Positions 1-7,058 of a stretch of 44,642 bases of DNA are shown in pieces (the stretch's first letter is position 1; each line of letters opens with the position of its first letter). A program made the position numbers and the translations under genes. The DNA is from an uncultured Caldilineaceae bacterium (lineage in GTDB: Bacteria; Chloroflexota; Anaerolineae; Caldilineales; Caldilineaceae): the NCBI GenBank assembly GCA_951813625.1, contig CATOTS010000059.1, forward strand, positions 1 to 44,642, written 5' to 3'. The notes below the pieces were generated by a model. That model ran no database searches and had not been told where the DNA came from. It saw only the letters and a list, made by a program, of their open reading frames with translations.

Positions 1-759
1 ACTACTCTGGAACAGGCTGTGCCTCCCCTCTTTGTATGTTCGCCGGCTGCACAGGAGGGGGTGCGGGTGCGAACGCCGATGTTGTACCCGGATGGGGGTG
101 TTGTGGATGTGTTCGTCCTGGAGCGGAACGGCGGCTACATCGTCACTGATTTCGGCGATGCCCTGGGCTGGCTTGGGCTGCAATCAACGAGCCAGGGTCG
201 CTCCGCCAGAAGGAAGGCACTGATCGAGGACGTGTGCCAGACCCTCCGCATAGAGTTGTCGCGTGACCAGCTGATACTCCGCGGTGTTGGCAGCGGCGCC
301 CTGGGAGAAGCGGTGCTGCGTGTCGCGCAAGCAGCGGTGCGCGTCTCCGACCTCTGGTTCACGCTGCGCAGCCAGGCTTTTCAGAGCACGGCCGACGAGG
401 TGGACGAATGGCTGCACGATCGGAAGATTGCTTTCGATCGTCAGGTGTCGAAGGAGGGACGGTCAACCCAGAAGTGGGCGATAGATTTCGAGACGCGCAC
501 AGCTAATCGGACCTGTTTTGTCTTCATTCTTGCCACCGGCGCTCGCGGCGCTGTTCGCAGGCTGACAGAGCACGTTGTGGCTGGGTGCGTCGACCTTAGC
601 CACTTTAAGAACGGGCAACCGGATCTGACTTTCGTCTCCCTGTTCGACGATACGGAAGACGTTTGGCAGCCGAGGGACTTCTCGTTCGTGGGAGAAGTCT
701 CCGAAGTTGCCCTGTGGTCTCATCCAGCCGAGTTTGAGAATCTTCTTCTCGCTACATAG
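1..759 (+). CDS. DUF1828-type protein, 5' end cut by window edge
   Basis: The frame is open from the first base of the window, so the real start probably lies upstream; a GTG at 19 would give 246 residues. The N-terminal part (VRVRTPMLYPDGG, then VDVFV and IVTDFGDALGWL) matches the pattern of the DUF1828 family, in which a short strand-rich segment carries a TP-x-x-x-DG motif followed by a (T)D-x-G motif. The C-terminal half is soluble with no signal peptide or membrane segment and may correspond to a DUF1829-like region. The molecular function of this family is unknown to me. It sits directly upstream of an HsdR relic in another frame, so it could be cargo of a defence or restriction locus, but that is inference. 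Confidence 0.6.
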   Translation, partial: TTLEQAVPPLFVCSPAAQEGVRVRTPMLYPDGGVVDVFVLERNGGYIVTDFGDALGWLGLQSTSQGRSARRKALIEDVCQTLRIELSRDQLILRGVGSGALGEAVLRVAQAAVRVSDLWFTLRSQAFQSTADEVDEWLHDRKIAFDRQVSKEGRSTQKWAIDFETRTANRTCFVFILATGARGAVRRLTEHVVAGCVDLSHFKNGQPDLTFVSLFDDTEDVWQPRDFSFVGEVSEVALWSHPAEFENLLLAT

Positions 760-761
760 CA

Positions 762-977
762 ACGTACACGAAGGCTGATATAGAGCTGATCGCGCTCGAC
801 GTGAGGCGCAATGTCACGATCGACTGGGCGCTGCGCGAGAACGTGCGCGCCTGTCTTCGGGCCATGGTCAAACGTATTCTGCGCCGGCACGGCTATCCGC
901 CGGACAAGCAGGGGAAGGCCGCGCAGACGGCGTTGGAACAGGCGGAACCCCTCTCAGAGGGCTGGGCGGCGGCCTGA
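762..977 (+). pseudogene. Type I restriction HsdR C-terminal relic
   Basis: This 72-codon frame ends in TGA and has no usable start of its own. It reads ADIELIALDVRRNVTIDW, then RENVRACLRAMVKRILRRHG, then YPPDKQGKAAQTALEQAE. That is the extreme C-terminal helical domain of type I restriction R subunits (the DUF3387 region, usual consensus VDWxxRExVRAxxRxxVKRxLRKYGYPPDKQ). The intact R subunit is about 1,000 residues, so only about 7% remains. The upstream frame runs into the DUF1828-type gene, showing that the rest of hsdR was lost or replaced. About 45 bases downstream another short frame reads LLTFNAADF, like the end of a PIN-domain toxin, but it is too short to call. Confidence 0.7.
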
Positions 978-1085
978 AGCGCTACTAACCTTCAACGCGG
1001 CGGACTTCCTAGCGCCGTGCTCCTGAACCTCTCCCGCAGCTGCCAGACGAAGAAGAATTCCACGGGCCGCCATCGACCCGCGGGG

Positions 1086-1094
1086 TGCTATAAT
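1086..1094 (+). promoter_or_regulatory. Extended -10 promoter for the LRR gene
   Basis: TGCTATAAT is a perfect extended -10 element (TGn plus consensus TATAAT). No convincing -35 lies 16-18 bp upstream, as is usual for extended -10 promoters. Transcription would start near 1101, leaving a leader of about 100 nt before the ATG at 1199. Confidence 0.5.
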
Positions 1095-1198
1095 AGTGGA
1101 TCTTGCGTGTTGCAGCGCTTTCCCCTGCGCTGCCGGGGCTTTTGCACGGTTGTGGAAGAGCGCCGAATTGTCCTTTCAATCCAGGGGGAGTGTCGTTG

Positions 1199-3079
1199 AT
1201 GAGATTCAGGGAGAGATGTGTGCGGGCCGGCGGTTGCGGGCGGGGCGCGGGCGGTTGGGCGGTGCGGCTGTTGTGGGCGGCGATGGCGGTCCTGGCGGCG
1301 GCGGCCTGTACGTTCACGCCGGGGGGGCTGGAGACGGCGCTGTGTTCGAACGGCATTGCGGTGGCGGAGCCGGCGGAGAATCCGGGGCTGGTGGCCGACT
1401 GCGCGGCGCTGCTGGGGCTGAAGCAGGCGCTGGCCGGGGATGCGGTCCTGAACTGGAGCGAGCAGCTGCCGCTCGATGAGTGGGAGGGTGTGAGCAGCGG
1501 CGCGGCGGAGGATGCGCCGGCGCGCGTGACCGAGCTGCAGCTGGACGGGCGGGGGCTGACGGGGGAGATTCCGGCGGGGCTGAGCGCGCTGTCGATGCTG
1601 GAGGGGCTGTGGCTGCACGACAACCGGCTGACGGGCGCGATTCCGGCGGCGCTGGGGACGCTGGTCCACCTGGAGTGGCTCTGGGTCTATGACAACCGGC
1701 TGACTGGGGAGATCCCGGTCGAGCTGGCGGCGTTGACGCAGCTGGTGGGGCTTGGGCTGCACGAGAACCAGCTGACGGGGCCGATCCCGGTCGGGCTGGG
1801 CGGGCTGGCGGAGCTGGAGTGGCTGCGGCTGGACGGCAACCGGCTGACGGGCGGGATCCCGGCGGCGCTGGGCGGGCTGGCGGCGCTGAAGGGGTTGGGG
1901 CTGCACAGGAACCAGCTGACGGGCGCGATCCCGGTCGAGCTGGGTTCGCTGGCGGCGGTCGAATGGCTGCGGCTGGACGCCAATCACCTGGAGGGGCCGA
2001 TCCCGGCGGAACTGGGTTCGCTGGCCAACCTGGAGGGGCTGGGTCTGCAGGAGAACCACCTGGAGGGGCCGGTCCCGCCGGAGCTGGGCGGGCTTGTCAA
2101 TCTTAACTGGCTGCATCTTTTCAACAACGATTTGGTGGGCGAGATCCCGCCTGAGCTGGGGCGGCTGGAGAATTTGGAGTGGCTGCGGTTGGACGGCAAC
2201 GGTCTTGCCGGCGCGATCCCGGAAGAGCTGGGGGCGCTGGACAACCTGCGCGAGCTGCAGCTTTCGGACAACCGGCTGACCGGCCCGGTCCCGGCGGCGT
2301 TGGGCTCGCTTGCGAGTTTGGAGTGGCTGCGGCTGTCGGACAACCAGCTGTCGGGCGCGATCCCGGTAGAATTGACCGGCTTGGTCCGGCTGCGCGAGCT
2401 GGGGCTGGCCGACAACCGGCTGACGGGCGAGATTCCCGCGGCGCTGGGCGAGCTCACCTTTCTGCAGGGCCTGGGGCTGGATGGGAACGGGCTGACGGGC
2501 GCGATCCCGGTCGAGCTGGGCGGGCTGGCGGACCTGGAGTGGCTGCATCTTGGCGACAACCGGCTGACGGGTGAGATTCCGGGGGAACTGGGCGCGCTGG
2601 CCAAGCTGCAGTGGCTGCGGCTTGAGGGCAACCGGCTGACGGGGGAGATCCCGGCGGCGCTGGGCGAGCTGCATGATCTGAAGGGGTTGGACCTGGACGG
2701 GAACGGGTTGAGCGGCGCGCTGCCGGCGGAACTGGGGCAGCTCGACAATCTGCGCGAGCTGGGGCTGGCCGACAACGGGCTGGCGGGGGCGATCCCGGCG
2801 GCGTTGGGTGCGCTCGACGACCTGCGCGTGCTGCGGCTCGATAACAACGGGCTGGCGGGCGAGATACCGGTCGAGCTGGGTGCGCTGACGAATCTGCGCG
2901 AGCTGGGTCTCGGCGACAACCGGCTGACGGGCGCGGCGCCGGCGGCGCTGGACGGGTTGGTCAATCTGCGCCGGGTGCGGCTGGCGGGGAACGGGTTGAG
3001 CGGCTGTGTGCCGGGGCACTGGCGCGAGGTGGGTGACAGCGATTTTGCGGAGGCGGGTCTGCCGTTCTGCGGGGGATAG
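1199..3079 (+). CDS. Secreted LRR lipoprotein, about 21 plant-type repeats
   Basis: The protein is 626 residues from the ATG at 1199, chosen because a purine-rich GGGGGAG lies about 8 nt upstream and a lipoprotein signal follows immediately; the frame stays open upstream to 1103. Residues 1-35 are an Arg-rich n-region, a hydrophobic stretch and a lipobox ending LAAAAC. A Cys-containing cap (residues about 45-110) precedes about 21 repeats of 24 residues with the plant/bacterial pattern LxxLxLxxNxLTGxIPxxLGxL, continuing to about residue 600. A Cys-containing C-cap (GCVPGHW...LPFCGG) ends the protein. LRR solenoids of this class bind protein or glycan ligands; the ligand here cannot be read from sequence. 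Repeats are very alike at DNA level, so copy number may vary between strains. Lipid anchoring on the cell exterior is the expected location. Confidence 0.85.
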   Translation: MRFRERCVRAGGCGRGAGGWAVRLLWAAMAVLAAAACTFTPGGLETALCSNGIAVAEPAENPGLVADCAALLGLKQALAGDAVLNWSEQLPLDEWEGVSSGAAEDAPARVTELQLDGRGLTGEIPAGLSALSMLEGLWLHDNRLTGAIPAALGTLVHLEWLWVYDNRLTGEIPVELAALTQLVGLGLHENQLTGPIPVGLGGLAELEWLRLDGNRLTGGIPAALGGLAALKGLGLHRNQLTGAIPVELGSLAAVEWLRLDANHLEGPIPAELGSLANLEGLGLQENHLEGPVPPELGGLVNLNWLHLFNNDLVGEIPPELGRLENLEWLRLDGNGLAGAIPEELGALDNLRELQLSDNRLTGPVPAALGSLASLEWLRLSDNQLSGAIPVELTGLVRLRELGLADNRLTGEIPAALGELTFLQGLGLDGNGLTGAIPVELGGLADLEWLHLGDNRLTGEIPGELGALAKLQWLRLEGNRLTGEIPAALGELHDLKGLDLDGNGLSGALPAELGQLDNLRELGLADNGLAGAIPAALGALDDLRVLRLDNNGLAGEIPVELGALTNLRELGLGDNRLTGAAPAALDGLVNLRRVRLAGNGLSGCVPGHWREVGDSDFAEAGLPFCGG

Positions 3080-3214
3080 GGGGCGGGGCGGGATGATGCT
3101 GCGGCGCGAGACCGTCCGGAAGGGCAGTGGTCAGTGGCCAGTTGCCGGCAACGTCAAGGGCAAGGGCTTAATCCACGAATTTGCACAAATCTCCACGAAG
3201 AAGGTCAAACTGCA

Positions 3215-3242
3215 GGGGTCAGGGGACAGGGGTTAGGGGTCA
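3215..3242 (+). repeat. Four GGGG tracts, 7-bp tandem, quadruplex-like
   Basis: Four consecutive 7-bp units (GGGGTCA, GGGGACA, GGGGTTA, GGGGTCA) give four G4 tracts separated by 3-nt loops, the textbook pattern for a stable G-quadruplex. It lies in the 198-bp gap between the convergent LRR and kinase genes. The rest of the gap (3080-3214) has low-complexity direct repeats such as GTCAGTGGCCAGT and a CCACGAA-rich stretch, and no gene. It may act as a bidirectional transcription end, since no ordinary hairpin terminator is visible. Confidence 0.5.
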
Positions 3243-3277
3243 GGAACTGCAGGGGGAGGTGGACAGTGGGCGGCGGT

Positions 3278-5731
3278 CTAGGGGGTCGCTGGGGTGGTTG
3301 CCAGGCGGTAGCCGACGCGGGGAACTGTGAGGATATAGGTGGGGTTGGCTGCGTCGTCATGCAACTTGCTGCGCAGGGTTTTGACGACGGTGCGGAGCGG
3401 GCGGGTGTCGCCGCTGCGTTCCGGGCCCCAGACGCGTTGCAGCAGGAAGTCGTGGGTGAGGACGCGTCCGGCGCCGCCGGCAAGCTCGCAAAGGAGTTGG
3501 TACTCGGTGGGGGTGAGCTGCACATCGTTGCCGCCGAGGGTCACGCGGCGTTCCTCGTAGTGGACGGTCAACTCTCCTGTCATGAAGGGGCCGGCTGGGG
3601 CGGCGTCGTCTCGTTGGCGCAGGGCGGCTCTGATCCTTGCCAGCAGTTCGGTTGGCGCGAAGGGTTTGACGACGTAGTCGACGGCGCCCATGTCCAAGAC
3701 GCGGGCGATTGTTTCGACCCTGTCGTAGCCGGAGAGAAAGATGACGGGGGCGTCGGCGACGGCCAGAATGCGGTTCATGAGATCGATGCCGTCATCGCCG
3801 GGCAGCATCAGGTCGAGCAGGACGAGGTCGGGCAGGTTGCTCTCGAACAGGGAGAGCGCCTCGTCGGGGTTTGCGGTCACGAGCGTGTTGTAGCCTGATC
3901 TGTTGAGAACGTCGCGTACGTGGCGCAGGGTGCGGGGGTCGTCGTCGACCACGAGGATGCTGGTCTGTCCTTGCGGGGCCGGGTGCGGGCTGGCGGAGGG
4001 GTTGAGGGGGCCGGCTGCGGTCTGCGCATCACTGTTTGCCGCGATGGCATTTGCCACAATCGGATTTGCCGCGATGGTATTTGCCGCGATGGTATTTGTC
4101 ACTGCGGGCAGGGTAAAGGTGAAGCGGCTGCCCAGGTCCGGACCATCGCTTTCGGCCCATATACGCCCGCCATGCGCTTCGACGATTCCCTTGCAGATTG
4201 CAAGTCCCAGCCCCGTGCTCCCGCTGCCCTGGCCGGACTCGTTGTCTTCTCCGTTGGAGGGTGCGAATTTTCTGAAGAGGAGGGGGAGGCGTTCTGGCGG
4301 CAGGCCGACGCCTTCGTCGGTGACCGAGAGCGCGACATGAAAGTGTTCTTGCGCGGCGGAGAGGGTGATTTTGGAGGACTCTTTGGCGTGCTTGGCGGCG
4401 TTGGCGAGGAGGTTGCTGAAGACCTGAAGGACGCGCCGTTTGTCGGCCATGACGAGGGGGAGGGCGGGGTCGAGGTCGATGCGGACGTTGTATCTGCCGT
4501 CCACGTTGAGGAAAGCGTTGCGGGCTTCATCGACGATGCCGGCGACGGCTGCGGGTTGGGGGGAGATTGCGAGTGTGCCGGTCTTGATGCGGGCGACGTC
4601 GAGAAGGTCGTTGATGAGGCTGCGCATGTAATCGGCCTGTTCGTTGATGATGCGGTGGAACTGTGTCATCTCGGCGGGGTCGAGATCGGCTGAGGCCTCG
4701 ATCAAAGTGGCTGCGGAGCCTTTGATGGAGGTCAGGGGTCTTCTCAACTCGTGGCTGACCATGGCCAGGAAGTCGGCGCGCATGCGTTCCATCTCTTCGA
4801 GCGGCGCCAGGTCCTGCAAGGTGACGATGACGGACTCGACGTCGTCCTCTTCCGAGTAGATGGGGGTGATGTTGACGAGGGGGGTTATGCTGCGGCCGTT
4901 GGGGGTCGAGAAGACGATTTCTTCGGCGCGCACGGTTTCGACATTGCGGAGGAAATGCGCCAGCGGGGCCTGATCCAGCGAGATTTCGCGCCCGTCTGAG
5001 CGTCGGACGGTCAACAGCTTCAACATTTCGGCCAGCGGGCCGTCGGGCAAATGGAGGTCGTCGAAGATCCTTTGCGCTTCTTTGTTGAAGAGGATCCGTT
5101 CGCCCGTTCTGGCGTTGAGGAGGATGACGCCGACGGGCGAGGTGTTGACCAGCGCTTCCAAGTCGGCCCTGGCCTGCCGTTCTTCGCGGTATTGGCGGGC
5201 GTTGGCGATGACGAGTGCGGCCTGCGAGGAGAACATCACCAGCGTCTCTTCGTCTTCGGATGAGAAATCCCTGCCCCCTTCTTTTTCGGCGAGGAAGATG
5301 CTGCCGACGTGCTTGCCCATATGGCGGATGGGTGCGGCCAAAAAGGAGACTTCCGCGCTTATGTAAGGCGGCAGGTCTGCGCCTGAATGGCCCATCTCTC
5401 TGAAGTAGCACTGGAAATCGTTCAGCCGCAGGGGCACTGCAGCCTTGCGAAACTCTTCGTGGAACTCCGTTCCTCCGGGCACATTCTCAAGCTGCGCCAC
5501 CTCTGCGGCGGTCAAGCCGTGGGCGAAAAGGTCGAGAGTGACGCCTGAATCATTCAGAATCGTGATGACGCCGAGGCGGGCGTCGGTCAAGGCACAGGCG
5601 CTATCGAGGACGCCTTGCAGGACGGAATCGAAGTCGAGGCTTTCGTTGATGCGAAGGCTTGCTTCGCTCAGCCTGGCCAGACGGCCTCGCAGGGTTTCTA
5701 TTTCTTGTTGAAGGCGGTCGGTGTTTGGCAT
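3278..5731 (-). CDS. GAF-PAS histidine kinase fused to PhoB-type regulator
   Basis: The protein is 817 residues from the ATG at 5731, preferred over an in-frame start at 5830 because the GAF domain begins soon after and an AGGA lies upstream. Order: short coiled region; GAF (about 15-180); PAS (about 185-310); HisKA with the phospho-accepting His327 in MVSHELRRPL; HATPase with N-box (FSNLLANAAKHA) and G-boxes (DEGVGLP, GLGLAICKGIVEAHGG), ending near 545; a linker of pentapeptide repeats; a receiver domain with phospho-acceptor Asp640 in LVLLDLMLPGDD and the conserved Lys in YVVKPF; then a winged-helix DNA-binding domain of the OmpR/PhoB class (about 725-815, ending PRVGYRL). There are no membrane segments, so it should be a cytosolic sensor that phosphorylates itself and binds DNA as one polypeptide. 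The signal is unknown; GAF and PAS suggest a small molecule, light or redox cue. Confidence 0.85.
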   Translation of the reverse strand: MPNTDRLQQEIETLRGRLARLSEASLRINESLDFDSVLQGVLDSACALTDARLGVITILNDSGVTLDLFAHGLTAAEVAQLENVPGGTEFHEEFRKAAVPLRLNDFQCYFREMGHSGADLPPYISAEVSFLAAPIRHMGKHVGSIFLAEKEGGRDFSSEDEETLVMFSSQAALVIANARQYREERQARADLEALVNTSPVGVILLNARTGERILFNKEAQRIFDDLHLPDGPLAEMLKLLTVRRSDGREISLDQAPLAHFLRNVETVRAEEIVFSTPNGRSITPLVNITPIYSEEDDVESVIVTLQDLAPLEEMERMRADFLAMVSHELRRPLTSIKGSAATLIEASADLDPAEMTQFHRIINEQADYMRSLINDLLDVARIKTGTLAISPQPAAVAGIVDEARNAFLNVDGRYNVRIDLDPALPLVMADKRRVLQVFSNLLANAAKHAKESSKITLSAAQEHFHVALSVTDEGVGLPPERLPLLFRKFAPSNGEDNESGQGSGSTGLGLAICKGIVEAHGGRIWAESDGPDLGSRFTFTLPAVTNTIAANTIAANPIVANAIAANSDAQTAAGPLNPSASPHPAPQGQTSILVVDDDPRTLRHVRDVLNRSGYNTLVTANPDEALSLFESNLPDLVLLDLMLPGDDGIDLMNRILAVADAPVIFLSGYDRVETIARVLDMGAVDYVVKPFAPTELLARIRAALRQRDDAAPAGPFMTGELTVHYEERRVTLGGNDVQLTPTEYQLLCELAGGAGRVLTHDFLLQRVWGPERSGDTRPLRTVVKTLRSKLHDDAANPTYILTVPRVGYRLATTPATP
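4035..4099 (-). repeat. 15-bp tandem repeat coding the kinase-receiver linker
   Basis: Four full units and part of a fifth of TTTGCCGCGATGGTA and close variants lie end to end inside the kinase gene. On the coding strand they give a pentapeptide series of the type N-(T/P/A)-I-(A/V)-A, exactly between the ATPase and receiver domains. The unit is a multiple of three, so copy-number changes alter linker length without breaking the frame. Confidence 0.8.
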
Positions 5732-5833
5732 GGGGTCATCCTGGATTGGGGCGGTTGACGATTTTGGCGTTCTGCCGGCGCCTGCCGGGTGGGGTGACAG
5801 TGGAGGGCGGTGCAACCCGGCCCGGCTCACTCT

Positions 5834-5861
5834 ATTCTACCGAAATTTTACCGAAATTCAA
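5834..5861 (-). promoter_or_regulatory. Kinase promoter overlapped by 11-bp direct repeats
   Basis: On the minus strand TTGAAT (5861-5856) and TAGAAT (5839-5834) are 16 bp apart, a fair sigma-70 pair, about 100 nt upstream of the kinase ATG. Two exact-phase 11-bp units, TACCGAAATTT and TACCGAAATTC on the plus strand (5838-5859), fill the spacer and touch the -10; a weak third copy follows. An 11-bp direct repeat is the usual binding format of PhoB/OmpR winged helices, so the kinase-regulator may bind its own promoter. The autoregulation is inference. Confidence 0.45.
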
Positions 5862-5935
5862 CCAATTGCGGTGGATCATCACAAAACTCATCCGGTTTGG
5901 CACGCCAAACTCACGAAATTCTCACACTTGGCGGG

Positions 5936-5964
5936 TATACTAGAGCACAGGTCAATGATTGACC
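5936..5964 (+). promoter_or_regulatory. -10-like box with 15-bp perfect palindrome
   Basis: TATACT at 5936-5941 is followed after 8 bases by GGTCAATGATTGACC (5950-5964), a perfect inverted repeat with 7-bp arms and one central base. The geometry, a palindrome over the expected start site, is typical for a repressor operator. No good -35 is seen and no gene starts for over 600 bases downstream, so the target is unclear. Confidence 0.35.
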
Positions 5965-6362
5965 ACGGTTCATTCGAGCGTTCGAGCAGTTCAACGAGCG
6001 CGAGAGATACCGCAAGAGAGATGGAAAGGAGCCATCGGATCATCACCTGCAGGGGCTGCTGGCGTCACGTCCACGGCCGGGGTGAAGGCATCCGTTCCAT
6101 GGTTCCTGGCCGCCCAAGGCCTTCCATCCTGATTTTCCTTTTTGACAACTGAATCTGAAGGAAACGGCTTGGACATCCAGCGACGGATGTCGTGCGAGTT
6201 GCCTGTGGCGCCGCGCTCTGCGCGCGCCCGGCCCGCTGTTCTGTCTCGCGGCCGTCACTGTCTATCTGCTGCCTATCTGCTGCCGGTCTCTGTTGGCCGT
6301 TCCTGCGGCTGAACGGCGCGAGAGGTCCGCAGCCCTGATCGACAGTTTGAATCGGGCCGTTG

Positions 6363-6398
6363 CCCGCTATGCCCATTATGCCCGCTAGGCCCGCTATG
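6363..6398 (+). repeat. 9-bp tandem repeat, four copies
   Basis: CCCGCTATG, CCCATTATG, CCCGCTAGG and CCCGCTATG follow each other directly, and further CTATG-rich sequence follows. It lies in non-coding sequence and looks like slippage-generated microsatellite DNA. Confidence 0.65.
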
Positions 6399-6625
6399 CT
6401 GCGCGGCTATGCTATGCAACAGATTCAGACGGCAGGCCAGCCCCCTGTGCACCGAAGTCCTGGTGTCAACCCGAATATCGTTTTTTTCATCGCATACGCC
6501 ACACGTGGAACGGGGGGCGGCCTGCCGGTTGTTGGAGCGGAGGCACCTTCCCGGCGCAAGGCGGACTGTAAGGAGGCCGGTCGGCGCCGGCTGCCAGACC
6601 GACGGCAAATCATGAGGAAGGTATT

Positions 6626-6862
6626 GTGCGAATTCTCAAGCGAACGCGGTTACAAGCCGATGATCCAGGCAGAAGGAGGGCGGGTCATACCCCGATTCAG
6701 GACATTCCAGCGTGGGTACACGGCCTGACGGAACCGGAACGCGGGTATATGATCGAGATCTGCCGCCGCGATCCCTCTTTTTGCGACCGTTGCCGCGAAG
6801 CTGAGAGTCCGGCGATGCAGCGCGCCTGTATTGCCGAGGCGCGACAGCGGCCGGCCGAATAG
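6626..6862 (+). CDS. Small Cys-containing protein, unknown
   Basis: The frame gives 78 residues from a GTG at 6626. The start is supported by a strong GAGGAAGG ribosome site ending about 5 nt upstream. The first 25 residues are Arg-rich and poorly defined; the rest (from HTPIQDIPAWV) looks like a real folded segment with acidic and aromatic residues and four Cys, including CRRDPSFCDRC, spaced as C-x7-C-x2-C plus one later Cys. That pattern could bind a metal, but I do not recognise a family. It stands alone between the kinase and carbohydrate operons. It could be a spurious frame; the ribosome site and codon use favour a gene. Confidence 0.45.
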   Translation: MRILKRTRLQADDPGRRRAGHTPIQDIPAWVHGLTEPERGYMIEICRRDPSFCDRCREAESPAMQRACIAEARQRPAE

Positions 6863-6991
6863 ACCTCGGCGGGTTTCGGCAGTAGGCGCTGACGACGGGG
6901 GGTAACCGCGGGGGCGCGCACGAGGGGATCCGCGCAGGCATTTACGTAGGCATCCACATACAACCATAAGTGCATCCACAGGCAATCACTG

Positions 6992-7012
6992 GGGCACCCT
7001 CAAGGGGTGCCC
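6992..7012 (-). terminator. Hairpin after the carbohydrate operon
   Basis: GGGCACCC and GGGTGCCC pair over 8 bp around a 5-nt loop, about 46 bp beyond the last gene of the minus-strand operon. No clear T-run follows in either direction, so it may be a transcript-end stabiliser or a dispersed hairpin repeat rather than an intrinsic terminator. The remainder of 6863-7058 holds no gene. Confidence 0.35.
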
Positions 7013-7058
7013 TTACGCGTTGATGGGGTAGCAGGCGGAAACGCGCCTCTGCGCGCGG

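Larger units (their letters stand above)
5862..6625. other. Gene-poor stretch before small ORF
   Basis: No convincing gene is seen over about 760 bases. Contents: a -10-like TATACT at 5936 followed by a palindrome at 5950-5964, a 9-bp tandem repeat at 6363-6398, and several short frames without recognisable protein features. One frame on the plus strand (about 6151-6386) has a hydrophobic stretch but only a CTG to start from and no ribosome site, so I do not call it. The stretch could be an untranslated RNA, a decayed gene or a long leader. Confidence 0.4.

Noticed and set aside
978..1026. Short frame reading LLTFNAADF, like the end of a PIN-domain toxin
   Set aside because: Only about 15 relevant residues; too short to separate from chance.
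1088..3019. Long minus-strand frame (643 residues) rich in Gln, Arg and Pro
   Set aside because: It is the mirror of the repetitive LRR gene, is made of low-complexity Q/R/P-rich repeats, and has no start signal or family features.
6151..6386. Plus-strand frame with one hydrophobic stretch (LFCLAAVTVYLLPICC)
   Set aside because: No ATG, GTG or TTG start in a useful place, no ribosome site, and it ends inside a microsatellite.
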